NCBI GenBank assembly: GCA_019137255.1
Contig: WPDH01000016.1
Location: 1-64,000, forward strand
DNA from: Corinectria fuckeliana
Lineage: Eukaryota; Ascomycota; Sordariomycetes; Hypocreales; Nectriaceae
Direction of reading: 5' to 3'
DNA: 64,000 nt
Shown: piece by piece, positions 11,116 to 22,035 of the stretch
Numbering within the stretch: position 1 is the stretch's first letter
Layout of the letters: every line of letters starts with the position of its first letter
Position numbers and translations under genes: made by a program
The notes under the pieces: generated by a model
The model's database searches: none
What the model was told of the DNA's origin: nothing
What the model saw: only the letters and a program-made list of their open reading frames with translations

Positions 11116-13313
11116 CTACGAGTCCCGAGCCAGGGGTTCACCGTATTGGATCTTGGCCGCACCATACTTCTCCTGTCGAATCGCCTGGATGGCAATGAAG
11201 CCACTGGTATCCTCTGGGCTAAAACCCTCGAGGGTGTCCATACTAGCCTGTTCCTCACTGTATAGATTGCTCTCGGGCGCGGAGCGGGAAAGGACGTGAG
11301 CTGCGCCCTTATAGACCATCATGTTGACCGTGCCGTGAACATGCTTTTGGCTGAAGATGATGGTGTTTTCTAATGTTATATTTAGCGAGGACTGGATCAA
11401 CAGTGTCGGTTACGGATTAAGGTCAAGACATACCGAGGAGCTCACGCTCGGGGGAGAAGTACATGCCTAAATTATTTGTTAGAAAAGAAATGTAAGAGAA
11501 CAGCGCAAGCAATAAATATACCATTGTAGAGGCATTGGGACCACTCATTCCCAATCCAGGCCATGATTGACTTGACCTTGGAGTCGACAGTCATACCCTC
11601 AAGATCAATATGTGCGAGACGGAGCACGGTCGAGGCAGGGGAGTCGTAGCAGCCCCTCGATTTGAGTCCAATGAAGCTTGTGATGTTGTCAGTACAAGAG
11701 CGAGAGAGCCTCAGGGAGAGGTTTCCAACCGAGATTCCACAATATCTACCCTTCCAACACCGTTGCGGCCGGCAATCTCATTAAGAGCCTTGAAGAGCTC
11801 GAGCGAACCAGTGACGGTCTCGCCGCCCTCCACCTCGAGCTTGATAGGGATGCCCTCCTTGAACGTGACGGAGAACTTGGTCGGGATATCGGGCGCATCA
11901 AGGGGGTCTGAATAGCACGGGGATCAGTTCGTTCCTCTACCACGACAAATCGGAGTCAGTAAGGTGCAGTATATATACATACCAACAGTTTTGATCCAGA
12001 CATCCTTGGGTGCGGGCACATCGGGCTTCTCGAGAATTCCACTTTCCGAGCTGCAGTGTGCCAGGTTATCTAATCTAAAGTCAGGCAAAGCGTCGTTGGG
12101 CGTAGGTTTGTCTCCATGACGCACCATCTTGAGACCAAGGAGCCTTAGGAGTGGACGAAACGGGTATGTTGTTATCTGAGGCAAATTTCAGGAGGTCTTG
12201 TCGGCCCCTAATATCGTATCAGTGATTGTCGAACAGGATGTGATCAACAAAACTCACTGGAAGCGGTTGAAGAACGATGGCATCCTCCAGGGAGCGATGA
12301 TAGAGAGACTCTGGATTTGTTCAGTCTCCGTGATACGGACGATTTGGGGAGCAGGGTATACTGACAGGGTCGAGTGCTTTCCAAGCTAGTTCGAAGCGGA
12401 CTTGGCTGTCGGCTATCAGTTTCCGTGACGATTGGCTAGTGGCATTTCCGCAAGGACGTACTCATTCTACTCAACGTTAGCAGAGGCTCCATAAAGATTT
12501 GGGAGGTATAACGTACGCCTTTGCCTGTACAACCGTGACTGAGAATCTTGCAATTGTACTTGTGGGCGGCGCGGACGAGCGCCCGCGCCAGTACTGGCCT
12601 AGCAAGGCTGGTCCCAAGGAGATATCTAACAGCAGTTTTAGTTGGCAGTGGCCAAAGAGAGGAGGGTCGTAAAGTAAATCGAGACCCCGGGGGGGCTCCT
12701 TTCTAAGACTCCCTATCGACGCGAAGACTCTGGGACACTTGAGGGTCGAAGTCTTATATAGGAATGGACTCACCGGTCCTCGTAGATGGCGTTGCCTGTA
12801 GTTCCCTGGTGTTAGCTTTCCGTAACCTTGGCCCATTGGCGGGGAAGAAAACATACATTGGATGGCGGGGAAGATGAGCTCCTCGACAAAAGTCTGCTGC
12901 AGGTCGTCGATGACCATGCGCTCAGCACCGAGAGCCAGAGCCTTCTTCTCGACCGCGACGAAATCTTCAGCTTGGTCGACGTTGCCAAGGAACGCCTTGA
13001 CAGTGGCTTGGGTCAGCCAGCGAGTTCGGGATCATTTAGAACGAGAAGGAGCATGCGACGACGGTGTAGCCCTGCGGACAAGAGTACGTCAGCAAGGCAA
13101 TTGACACAAGACGAGGCGAAAAGATACCTCAAGAATAAGCCACTTGAGGATGGTCGAGGTGTCAAGGGCTGCGCGGTATCAGCATCGTCGGATGAGGGGC
13201 AGCGAATAGAGGTCGTACCTCCAGAGTAGGCGCTATAACCAAGGTTAGCCCGAGTCCCAAAAAATATAAGCACCTTTTCTCTCTTACAGGCAGACTCGTT
13301 TGTCGGAAGACAT
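11116..13313 (-). CDS. Argininosuccinate synthase, 16-exon gene with a 5-base microexon
   Basis: Sixteen exons read from 13313: 13313-13288, 13232-13219, 13168-13128, 13071-13060, 12995-12857, 12795-12774, 12625-12517, 12466-12462, 12405-12366, 12310-12258, 12207-12125, 12069-11983, 11907-11730, 11676-11522, 11466-11434 and 11369-11116. They sum to 1251 bases, 416 residues. The enzyme joins citrulline and aspartate with ATP in arginine synthesis. Landmarks in order are the PP-loop region AYSGALDTS, LLGTSLARPV, SHGCTGKGNDQVRFE, APWRMPSFF, GRNGVGRVDIVESRFIGLKSRG (split across an intron), MYFSPERE and SMDTLEGFSPEDTSGF. Exon 8 is only AATGA and supplies Asn plus most of Asp in GKGND. The usual SGGLDTS reads SGALDTS here. 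The end of exon 4 is uncertain by one Val (GT donor at 13059 or GC donor at 13056). It may be a paralogue of the housekeeping enzyme. Confidence 0.9.
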
Positions 13314-14396
13314 GTTGTGCCGCGTGGTGGAAGCGTGAATGGAAGTACGATGTCGGATAGTGTCAGGAGGAAGATCAGGTCTTGATATTTTCTTGATATT
13401 TTCTTTTCAGTGGGGTAGCAACTGCCGCCAGTAAAGGACTGTTTGTTCAGTGGCACCAGACTGGCCGATGACTCACTCCCAACTCAACAATTGAGAACTG
13501 CTTAACAAATGCAAGGTCTAAAGTTGCAAAGCAACACATAGGATGGCCTGTGTACGCCTTGCCACAGCAGACCTCGCATTCCTCCAACCATATACAACCC
13601 GTCTGAGAACATACTGCAGCCAGCTAAAACCACCCTCGATTGACCTGCAAGAGCTGACGTGTCCTGTAAAGCTCGCTGCTAACTCAGTGATAAATTTATA
13701 AAGAAATATTTTAATATTCTTGAAGCTATATTGAAGTTAAGATTAGATATATATTAGTTGATATCATAGTAAAAGGCATTATTGTTTAGTTTGAAATAAG
13801 CCTTTCTTGATATCTTATTAGATGAAAGAAAGTAATACAGTCAATAGTATATAATAAAAAAGCTCATGAAAACCTTTGTTGCAGTTCATCAACCTCGACC
13901 CGCCTCTTTGTCTTCTCGCTTGTCTCTCTTACACGTGATACTAGCTCAACAACCGTGGGATCAATCATCAAACTGGCAGTCAACCCTCAACCGTTGAGTA
14001 GCCCTCCGAGCACGTACCCACCCGGCCATGGTGATCTGTCTCAGAATCCACAGGGCAGACATTCGATTGTGTGACACGTCGATTGAGGCAGGAAAGGGAT
14101 CTAAGCGAGACATGACCCTCCCCCCTTCCCCTCCCAAATAGCTCGACGTTGGACTGACCTGGCATGCGGAAACTAGAGCAACGGGGACTCGGTCTAAAAC
14201 ATGGGGCGCCCGAAGAAGAGAGCTGCTATGTCGTACCTCAACGGCGACAGATCACAGGACCGCCCTACGAAAGGAGTTGAGGGGGGAGTTCTGCACATCT
14301 CGCGGTTTCCCGATGTGATGGTTCGCTCCAAGGCCTGGCTGTTTCATTACGACGACCGACGACCGACGAAGCGATCGACCTGATCGACAACCAAAA
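13314..14396. other. Intergenic region with an AT-rich island
   Basis: This is the upstream region of argininosuccinate synthase. An AT-rich island occupies about 13680-13865; the flanking DNA has normal composition. No gene was recognised. A frame at 14201-14383 begins with a GRPKKR-like run but has no family match and overlaps nothing conserved. Confidence 0.5.
13680..13865. repeat. Short AT-rich island, possible RIP-mutated repeat fragment
   Basis: About 185 bases are strongly AT-rich and sit between GC-normal sequences. The short length and lack of terminal repeats prevent assignment; it could be a degraded transposon fragment. Confidence 0.4.
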
Positions 14397-15450
14397 CTAT
14401 CCCTTCAGGAACGCACTCACCCTTTCGTTGTTTTCCGTTGTCCCAAACGCAGAGCAGTACAAGTTCCTCTCAAACCAATCGTCTCGGCAGACATCATCAG
14501 CCAGGCCTCCCTTGATCAGCGGCCGAGCTTGGCGTCTTGTCAAGGGATGGTATCGAGGCACTTTACCCCCGGCAGACAGCCTCTCAGGCTATTTGCATCG
14601 CGATGCCCCCTTGGCCAGCGATGCGAGCTGCAACTTCAATAGCCCTTTCCAGGACTTTGCCCTCATCAAACATGTCGCAGACCAGACTACAACTGGATGC
14701 CTCTCAGCTGGAGATTGACGTCCCCAATAGTGTGGCCTTCATGGTCTTGGAAAACCCATCACTCCTTTTCAGCAACCTCCATCATCGTGGCCGGGCGCAT
14801 CGCTGTGGATTGTGACTTACCCGAAACTTCCCCAAGGCGGATGTGAGCCTTCGAGTGCCGCCCACTCCTAGTATTAGGCCTAGGCTCGCTAGAAGCATAT
14901 ATTAGGTCGCACTAGCACGCAGCGTCAGCTCAACCGTCCAGCCTCTTCATATTCTTCCCGGGCTAATCCTTAGTGCGAGTTCGAAGCCACCACCGAGCTA
15001 TTGGCACTTTGTCAGCGCTGGTCCAGCTGGCCATGCATGTCTCGCCGAATGAGGGCTTCCTCACAGCCGGCCCATCTACTGCGGCTAAGATTGGCTTTCG
15101 AACCAATGCCATGCCGTTGCAGAGGTCCTCCAAATAGAGACAAGATCGTGCACTCATGGCATCCATTGCGGAGATTTCCTTTCAATCCGCACCGGCTGTG
15201 TAGTGATGGTTAGCAGAGTGGCAAGACGCGTTGGTGGCTTGTGGGAAAGCATGCCTGACAAACAAGAGTCTACTCCTGCAGCGACGATGGCTTTGACGTC
15301 AATACTCGCCGATACCTGGCATAGCTCGGCGAGAAGCGCAGTGATCGAACCCTTGGAAAGGGCACTGCGCTTTTGTGGTCGGTTTCGGACAATCACCGCC
15401 ACGCCTTCGACGGGGAGACTGGTCAACACCAGATCGCAACCAGGAATCGT
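14397..15450 (-). pseudogene. Decayed enoyl-CoA hydratase/isomerase gene
   Basis: Read on the minus strand, pieces of the crotonase fold appear in the right order: VEGVAVIVRNRPQKRSALSK (about 15420-15340), AGAD-stop-KEIS (about 15195), LVRKPILAAVDGPA, LGGGFELAL (about 14995), CDLIYASSE (about 14912), LGVGGTRRLTSALGKF, DMFDEGKVLERAIEVAARI (about 14675) and FERNLYC ... VSAFLKG ending at 14397. Remnant introns with GT or GC donors and AG acceptors remain between some blocks. In-frame stops lie at 15182-15184, 14704-14706 and 14584-14586, and a deletion with frameshift removes the part after ASSE. The N-terminus cannot be defined. An intact copy would hydrate or isomerise enoyl-CoA, typically in peroxisomes or mitochondria. 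I infer it is dead. Confidence 0.8.
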
Positions 15451-16350
15451 TCTCGTTAAAGGGGAGATAGATGGGAGACAAGAACTGGGATACCGAGAGA
15501 ACAAGAGACAAAGCGACAGGGGAGGGGATGCCGACTCTAATGTAAAAGCCGCGCTGGAGAGTGGCGAGACTCACGAAGAGTATCGGTTTCTGTATAGAGT
15601 GTCACCACCATGGTCTTGCTTCGGCCCAAGAAGCATTCGCCATCAACTAACACGGAGTACACACAGGTCCGAGCGGTATAAACACAGCGCCATGCCACTT
15701 TACCCGAGGTATGCCTGCCAATAATCCCAGATCTGGTCCGTGGGAATGGATGATCCGAGACGGATCCATTTCAAGAAACCGTCACGATTTACGCCAAGGA
15801 TGTGAAGCCACGCCGGTGGATACTACAATTCCCGGGAGCCAGGGAGAAGGGCCGTTGCCTCGGGATCCGCTAGTGGCGATTGAGCGATCTGCCGTCAGAA
15901 TAATGCTTTGTTGCAGGTAGATCGAGGGCTCTTGATCGATCCAGCGCCCAGTGTTTCAACCCGCCGTGGGCCATACATCACATTCCAAGCCCGGCCGGAC
16001 GACCCCGACCACATTCTCGGCGCCCGGCTCCGTATGCTGGCCCCCCCGGCCGGGTGTGGAATGCTATAATGCTTGTGACAAGAGCTGGCCTCCGGCGTCC
16101 CTCCAATTCACAGCGTTGCCGGGGAACGCAGCCAACCCCAAGTCTGTGACGGCGTCGACGCCATGGGGACTCTGCTTCGTCATCTCTCAGGGCCAGCTGA
16201 AAGAGCGGGACACCAACATCGACTCGATAGAGATGGGCCGACTTGGCAGTGAGCCTGTGTTCACATCTTCCACCCTGAATCCGCACTCTGCCATCACGTT
16301 GCGTGCAGCCGCAAGTATATAACCCATATCTCTCTGTCCAGTGAAGCAAG
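15451..16350. other. Upstream region of the TmpL-like gene
   Basis: No intact gene was seen. A TATA-like element (AGTATATAACC) lies near 16314-16324, about 27-37 bases before the proposed start codon of the TmpL-like gene. The left end may contain unrecognisable 5' parts of the enoyl-CoA hydratase relic. Confidence 0.45.
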
Positions 16351-19300
16351 ATGGAGACAGCAACAAGCCATCGATATCCTCGACTTCTACTGCCTTTCTT
16401 CCTGGTTCCCAAGTGGCCTCTCTTTATCATGACTGCGATACAACACTGGAGGCACTCTGCCCCCAGTCGCCAACTTGGCCATGGAAAGGTGGTCCAGAGC
16501 CCGTTCCCGACCGTCACTGCGGCCTTCTACCATTATTCAGCTCTTTTCCCGGAGAACGTGGCGGTTTGCGACCTCTCTGGATCCCCGAGAGAACTGACAT
16601 ATGGCGCCCTTGCCGAAAAGGCCCAAGTTCTCGCTGGAGAGCTCCATCGTCGGGGTGTAAAGCCCGGTCAACGGATTCCACTAGTTGCCAAGCGGAGCTT
16701 GGAGATGATTGTGGGGATCTGGGCGATTCTGTCCTGCGGCGGTCAGTATGTGCCTCTAGATGGAGGCGTTGTCCCAGATGAAACAATTCGCCGAGTCCTA
16801 GACCAAGCCCAGGGTGGCGCTGTCCTTTGTTTATCATCGACGAAGCATCGCGTAACGACTCTCTGCCCAAACCATATGATCGTAGTGATCGACGAAGATG
16901 ACTCTCTGGACTCAAAGGTTGCCCCCGGGGAGGGATACATGGACCTTGCCAGCTCAGATGGCGGCTGCTACGTCATCTATACATCTGGTTAGTTCTGGAC
17001 TATGAGCTCCAAGCTGGCACGACAAGATCATTCACTGACCTTCTCTCTACCTAGGGACAACGGCACAGCCCAAGGGGGTCGATGTCACGCATAAAAATGT
17101 TGCAAACCTCGTCTGTCTCTCTCCCGGCAACTTGGGTGTCAAACCAGGCACTTGCGTTGGGTCGTTGCTCAGCATCAGCTTTGACATGGGTAAGTTTGAC
17201 ATTGCTCGCAATTATGGGAATGTCGGAGTCTGACGCCTGTAACAGCGGCCTGGGAAATCTTCGCCTGCCTCTGCAATGGCGGAACGCTCGTTCTTCGAGG
17301 TTCCACGTGGGAACCTACCCTCCGAGAGGTCAGTTCCTCCTTCGTCTGGCAGAGTGCCTCGCTGATATCATGACGCACAGATTGACGTGCTGATCTGTAC
17401 ACCGACGATTCTGTCCAAGATTGATCCAGCTCAGTATCCAATGATCAAGACCGTCGCAACCGCCGGTGAACCGACCACACAGAGGTAACATGAACTGGAA
17501 CTCCATAGGTCCTTTCCCGCGCTGATAGTTTAATCTCAAGTCTTGCCGACCTGTGGGCCAGCCATGGCGAATACTGGAATTGCTGCGGCCCAACCGAGAC
17601 CACCATCGTCAACACCATGCAGAGGCATGTCGTCGGAGACGAGCTGTCCATCGGCCATCCCACGCCAAACAACAAGGTCTACATCCTTGGCGAGGATGGA
17701 GAGATGGCTCCCGTGGGTATTCCGGGGGTCATGTGGGCCGGTGGCCTCGGTGTTTCTCGAGGCTACGTCGGTCTTGAGGCCAAGACAGCTGAGATGTACA
17801 AGGCAGATAAGTTTGCCAACGACGGGTACGTTGTTTTAACCCCGGGTCTCGTCTGCTGTGGCTGACACAGAACCGTCTAGATCCAAAATGTACAATACTG
17901 GCGACCTTGGGTGTTGGCGGCCCGATGGGTCTATCCGAATTTTTGGTCGGGTGGATGATCAAGTCAAAGTGAAGGTACGTTCGAAGACAGCCTGGTCGGT
18001 TTGCGTCGAGCCAAGTTGAAAGACTGACACAAAAGAAAAGGGGTTCCGTGTAGAGCTCGACGGCGTGTCTGCATCGCTAGCCTCCGCTCCCGGTGTTTCT
18101 CGGGCCACCGCGTTGTTGATCCTGGGCGAGATCCATGGCTTTATCTCGCCTCTCGGCTGTGACGTTGCTTCTATCATGAAGCACATGCAGGAGCGGCAAC
18201 CCTACTACGCCGTGCCAACACATGTCCACGTCCTAGATGACTTGCCTGCTACGACAAATGGCAAGATCAACAAGAAGGAGCTCCAGGCCAGGGCCTTGAC
18301 AGAGGCGGACCTGAAGGAGTCCCAGCTTCTCGCCAAGGAAACCGAGTTGGAAACGACCAAGGTGCAACTCAAGGTCGAGCTCAAATCGCAGTCGTCCTCG
18401 TCAACGTTGTCAACGGTCCCGGAGAAGCTAGACCTATCGCAAGACGTCCCCAGCAAACGATGTCCGCAGCCATTCAGAGGTCTGCGACACCGCGTCTTCA
18501 TCGTCTATCGGACGCTTTTCAGTCTGGTCGGCATCTTGAACTTGGGCGCGTTGATATGTGCCATAGCCCTGAAGCTCGACTCTGAATGGCTAGGAACCAT
18601 CACTGCCGTAAACCTTGCAGCCGCGGTTCTCGTACGCCAGGACACGGTCATCAACAGCCTCTACATTATCACTTGCTCGGCCCCTAGGCGACTTCCGCTT
18701 TGGATCCGGGCCCGCTGCGCCAAGATATACCACCTGGGCGGAGTCCATTCGGCAGCAGGCATCTGTGCGACAGCGTGGCTCGTCGTGTCGTCGGTCCGAG
18801 GAGCAATCTGCAACGGAGGTTCCTGCGACGGGGAGCAGACGGGCTCGTTGGCAACGCTGGTGGTTTCATGGCTCCTCTGTTCGCTCTGTTGCATCATGGT
18901 CGGTTCGGCATGGCCTTCATTCCGCAAGCAACACCACAACCTCTTCGAGCGATTCCACCGCTTCGCCGGCTGGACAGCCCTCGGGCTCTTCTGGGCGCGG
19001 ACGGTACTGGCCATTGGCGACTCCCGCCGAGGCCGAGACGAGACGAGCTTCGGTGCTGCGGCGGCGCGAAGCCCCGACTTTTGGCTCCTAGTGGTGGCAA
19101 CGTGTAGCATTGCCTCGTCGTGGTTCTTCCTGCGCAAGGTACCCGTCGACGCCGAGGTGCTCTCAGACCACGCCGTACGCCTGCACTTCGACTACGCCGT
19201 GCCGGTGAATGGCAGCTTCACGCGCATCTCGCGACGGCCTTTGCTGGAGTGGCACTCGTTTGCGACGATTCCGGCACCCGAAGCCACCGAACATGCTCGA

Positions 19301-19765
19301 GGTTACTCGCTAGTAGTCTCCAACGCTGGCGATTGGACTCGCGACTGCATCAAGAACCCACCCACCAAGCTGTGGGTGCGCGGTGTCCCGACGTGCGGAG
19401 TGATGCGCATCGCGACCCTCTTCAACCGCCTCGTCGTCATCGCGACGGGGTCTGGGATAGGGCCGCTGCTGGGTCACATCGGCCAGTCCTCTTGCCCCAC
19501 GCAACTCATCTGGTCTACCAGTCGCCCAGAGGAGACGTTCGGCCGAGAGATCGTTGGCATGATCAGGGACAAGATACCGGATGCCGTAATCCACGACACC
19601 AAGCGGCATGGGCGACCCGATCTCGTCAGGATGGGCTTCAACATGGCGCAGAGCTTCGGCGCCGAAGCTGTGATAGTGATTGCCAATGAAAAGATCACCA
19701 AGAAGATTGTGTATGGCCTGGAGACGCGAGGCGTGCGGGCTTACGGTGCTATCTGGGATAGCTGA
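16351..19765 (+). CDS. tmpL: TmpL-like protein: NRPS-type adenylation domain fused to membrane flavin/NAD(P) module
   Basis: Seven exons, 16351-16987, 17055-17189, 17246-17328, 17381-17484, 17541-17825, 17881-17974 and 18041-19765, give 1020 residues. Residues about 40-530 form an AMP-binding adenylation domain with complete core motifs: YVIYTSGTTAQPKG (A3), CCGPTETT (A5), YNTGDLG (A7), GRVDDQVKVKGFRVEL (A8) and NGKINKKEL (A10). There is no carrier or condensation domain. From about 598 to 795 come several hydrophobic membrane segments with paired histidines (HNLFERFHRFAGW). The C-terminus (about 800-1020) resembles a FAD/NAD(P) ferredoxin-reductase module, with VVIATGSGIGPLLGH. This order matches fungal TmpL, a membrane protein reported in redox homeostasis and virulence of plant and animal pathogens. 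Substrate and product are unknown. Confidence 0.9.
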
Positions 19766-20163
19766 ACTGCCTCTTCAATCATCCTGTCTTGCTCTGTTCT
19801 TCTTGTTTTCTTGCCCCCCTACCTGCACTCTTTTCATATAAAAGTCTATATGTTTTCCTCAGTTGTCAGCCGGCGTGCTTAGTTTCATCATCTCCTTTGT
19901 CGTATAGAAGGCGGCGTTGTAACTCATTTGACACTCACTGGCTGCGGTTGCTGTTGTTTACGGATACCTCTTACATAGACCAATATATTGCAATTGGTTG
20001 AACTCAGGCCTCCGTGTTGGAAAACCTGCATGTATATGCAATAAAGCCGTAGACATAATTACCTACTTAGTGGGGCATATCGGCGCTTTGGTAGATTGCC
20101 GGCTTCGGCGGTGGCTGGGTTAGCCGGATCTTCATCTCATTCGCCGCAATAAAACATTAAAGA
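19766..20163. other. Intergenic region, tmpL-like gene to alpha/beta hydrolase
   Basis: The region contains the 3' flank of the TmpL-like gene and the short promoter of the hydrolase. No coding signal or repeat was seen. Confidence 0.5.
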
Positions 20164-21424
20164 ATGCTTTCTGTTCGACGGATAGGCACGACTGTTCCCG
20201 TCGTCGCCCGCCAGGGTTTCCGGGGATCAGTCACTTCAGGCAGGCTATATTCTCAGTCTGTCCGTCCATTGGCCTACGATCTGCATGAGCCGGCGAGTCC
20301 CGGGACCGACAAGACAAAGGCCCCCATCCTCTTCCTCCACGGGCTCTTCGGTTCCAAGAAAAACAACAGGGGCATTAGCAAGTCGGTATTGCCTCTCCGC
20401 CGTTACAGCTGCAGATTAGCTAACCGATGCGGCAGAGTGTTGGCCCGCGACCTGGGGAGATGCGTCTACGCCTTGGTGAGGCAGTCCCGGCCAATCATGA
20501 GGTGCAGAAAGCACAGAAGGACTCAACAACCCAACGTAACAGGACCTTAGAAACCATGGCGAATCGCCACACGACGCTCGACATGATTACGTCGCCATGG
20601 CTCAGGATGTCGCGGACTTCATCCAGGACCATGGCCTCACTGAAACAACGCTCATTGGCCACTCAATGTGAGCTCCCACGTCCCCCTAAGGCCTCAAGAC
20701 GCCGTAGCCACGGACCCAGCATGGTGATTTGACCTTGGAATTAGGGGCGCCAAAACCTCAATGACGCTGGCGCTGCGTTCCCCCGAACTCGTCTCCGATA
20801 TTGTGGCCGTGGACAATGCCCCCGTGGACGTCACGCTGAGCAGGGACTTCGCCGAGTACATCCGCAGCATGAAGAAGATCCAGGAGTCCAACGTCACCCG
20901 CCAGAGCGAAGCAGACGCCATCCTCTCCGAGTACGAAAAGGTGCAAAACCCCAGCCTTGAAAGCCTGCTGCAACCGGTTTACAGTTCACTGACAGAGAAG
21001 ACGTAGTCCCTCCCGATCCGGCAGTTTCTGCTCGGAAACCTCCACCACCCACACGGCGAAAAGGCACACAAGTTCCGCATCCCCCTTGACATCTTGGGCC
21101 GCTCCCTGGACAACCTCGGAGACTTCCCATACAAGGACCCCAACGAGGTCCGGTTCGAGAAGCCCGCTCTTTTCGTGCGAGGCACGAAGAGCAAGTATGT
21201 TCCGGACGAGGTGATCCCGCTCATCGGACAGTTCTTTCCCCGATTCCGCATGGTCGACATCGATGCCGGCCACTGGCTCATCTCGGAGCAACCCGAAGTT
21301 TTCAGGCGAGGTAGCCACCTTTTTCCCCTCCCTGCCTTGGCCACATGCCACGTGTGAAATGATGGTTTGGTGCTAGCTAACGACTGCCGCAGCCGTGGTT
21401 GAGTTCCTGCAAAGGCCCGAGTAA
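20164..21424 (+). CDS. Mitochondrial alpha/beta hydrolase, ABHD11-like
   Basis: Six exons, 20164-20381, 20436-20475, 20543-20667, 20745-20940, 21007-21310 and 21393-21424, give 304 residues. The protein begins with a basic, hydroxylated stretch typical of a mitochondrial presequence. LFLHGLFGS is the oxyanion-hole HG region, ALDLRNHGES follows, LIGHSMGAKT carries the nucleophile serine (about residue 126), and DAGHWLISEQP carries the catalytic histidine. This is the ABHD11 family, thought to act as an esterase or lipase protecting mitochondrial enzymes. The in-frame TAG at 21004-21006 is not a premature stop: it is the acceptor of a 66-base intron (20941-21006) with a CTGAC branch site, and splicing restores SLPIRQFLL. 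Confidence 0.92.
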
Positions 21425-22035
21425 ACTCAGGTCCGAGGATAAGTAAGTTGCGCGTGGAGAGAGTGGGAAAGTGGGAGAGTGCGTGGAATGGAACCAAATC
21501 GGGTTGCTGGTAGGTCTAGCTATGGGTGGCCCCGCCGCTCCCAGCCAGCCATGCCCTAGTCGTGTACTTTACATAGAGCTTCGTGAACTTGTGATAGCGA
21601 TAGAATGGATAGACAGCCACCGCAAAATGTACCAATTTCTGTGTGACCCTCAAGGATGAAGATCATCCACCCTATATTCATTGATTCTCTTCTAGGACGA
21701 GGATAGTTGAGCCTCGCCAAGTGAACCCTGTCAAGCGTACTTGTGCAGGTGCTTTGACCGTCTCTCCATCCACTACCTATGTAGCACACATTGGATCTGT
21801 CTTTCAACACAATCCGCCACGGCGTCACTGCATCACGGTGCGATTTCACGGCGCGGCCAGGTATCCATTTACAGAAAAGTTGACTGAACGTTTTTGCCAT
21901 TTCAAAGGAACATGACCCGATCCCCTAGCCCGCCTTTGTGATGCTACGCCATTTGCGATGACCGAAACAATGCCAGGGATGAGTTTATTAGCCGCGAGGC
22001 CCTATGCCTTCCCCGCGCCTTCCAGCCAGTGCCTT
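21425..22035. other. Intergenic region between convergent genes
   Basis: This stretch separates the 3' ends of the alpha/beta hydrolase and the eS1 gene. No open frame or repeat of note was found. Confidence 0.5.

Noticed and set aside
14201..14383. Plus-strand frame with GRPKKR, considered as a transcription factor relic
   Set aside because: No cysteine cluster or other zinc-cluster feature accompanies it, and the neighbouring sequence is explained by the minus-strand enoyl-CoA hydratase relic.
18661..19137. Overlapping frames of 130-190 codons on both strands inside the tmpL-like gene
   Set aside because: They are shadows of a GC-rich exon; only the frame from 18041 continues the membrane and flavin modules.
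21004..21006. In-frame TAG in the alpha/beta hydrolase, suggesting a pseudogene
   Set aside because: It is the acceptor of a GT-AG intron (20941-21006) with a good branch site, and splicing restores the conserved SLPIRQFLL.
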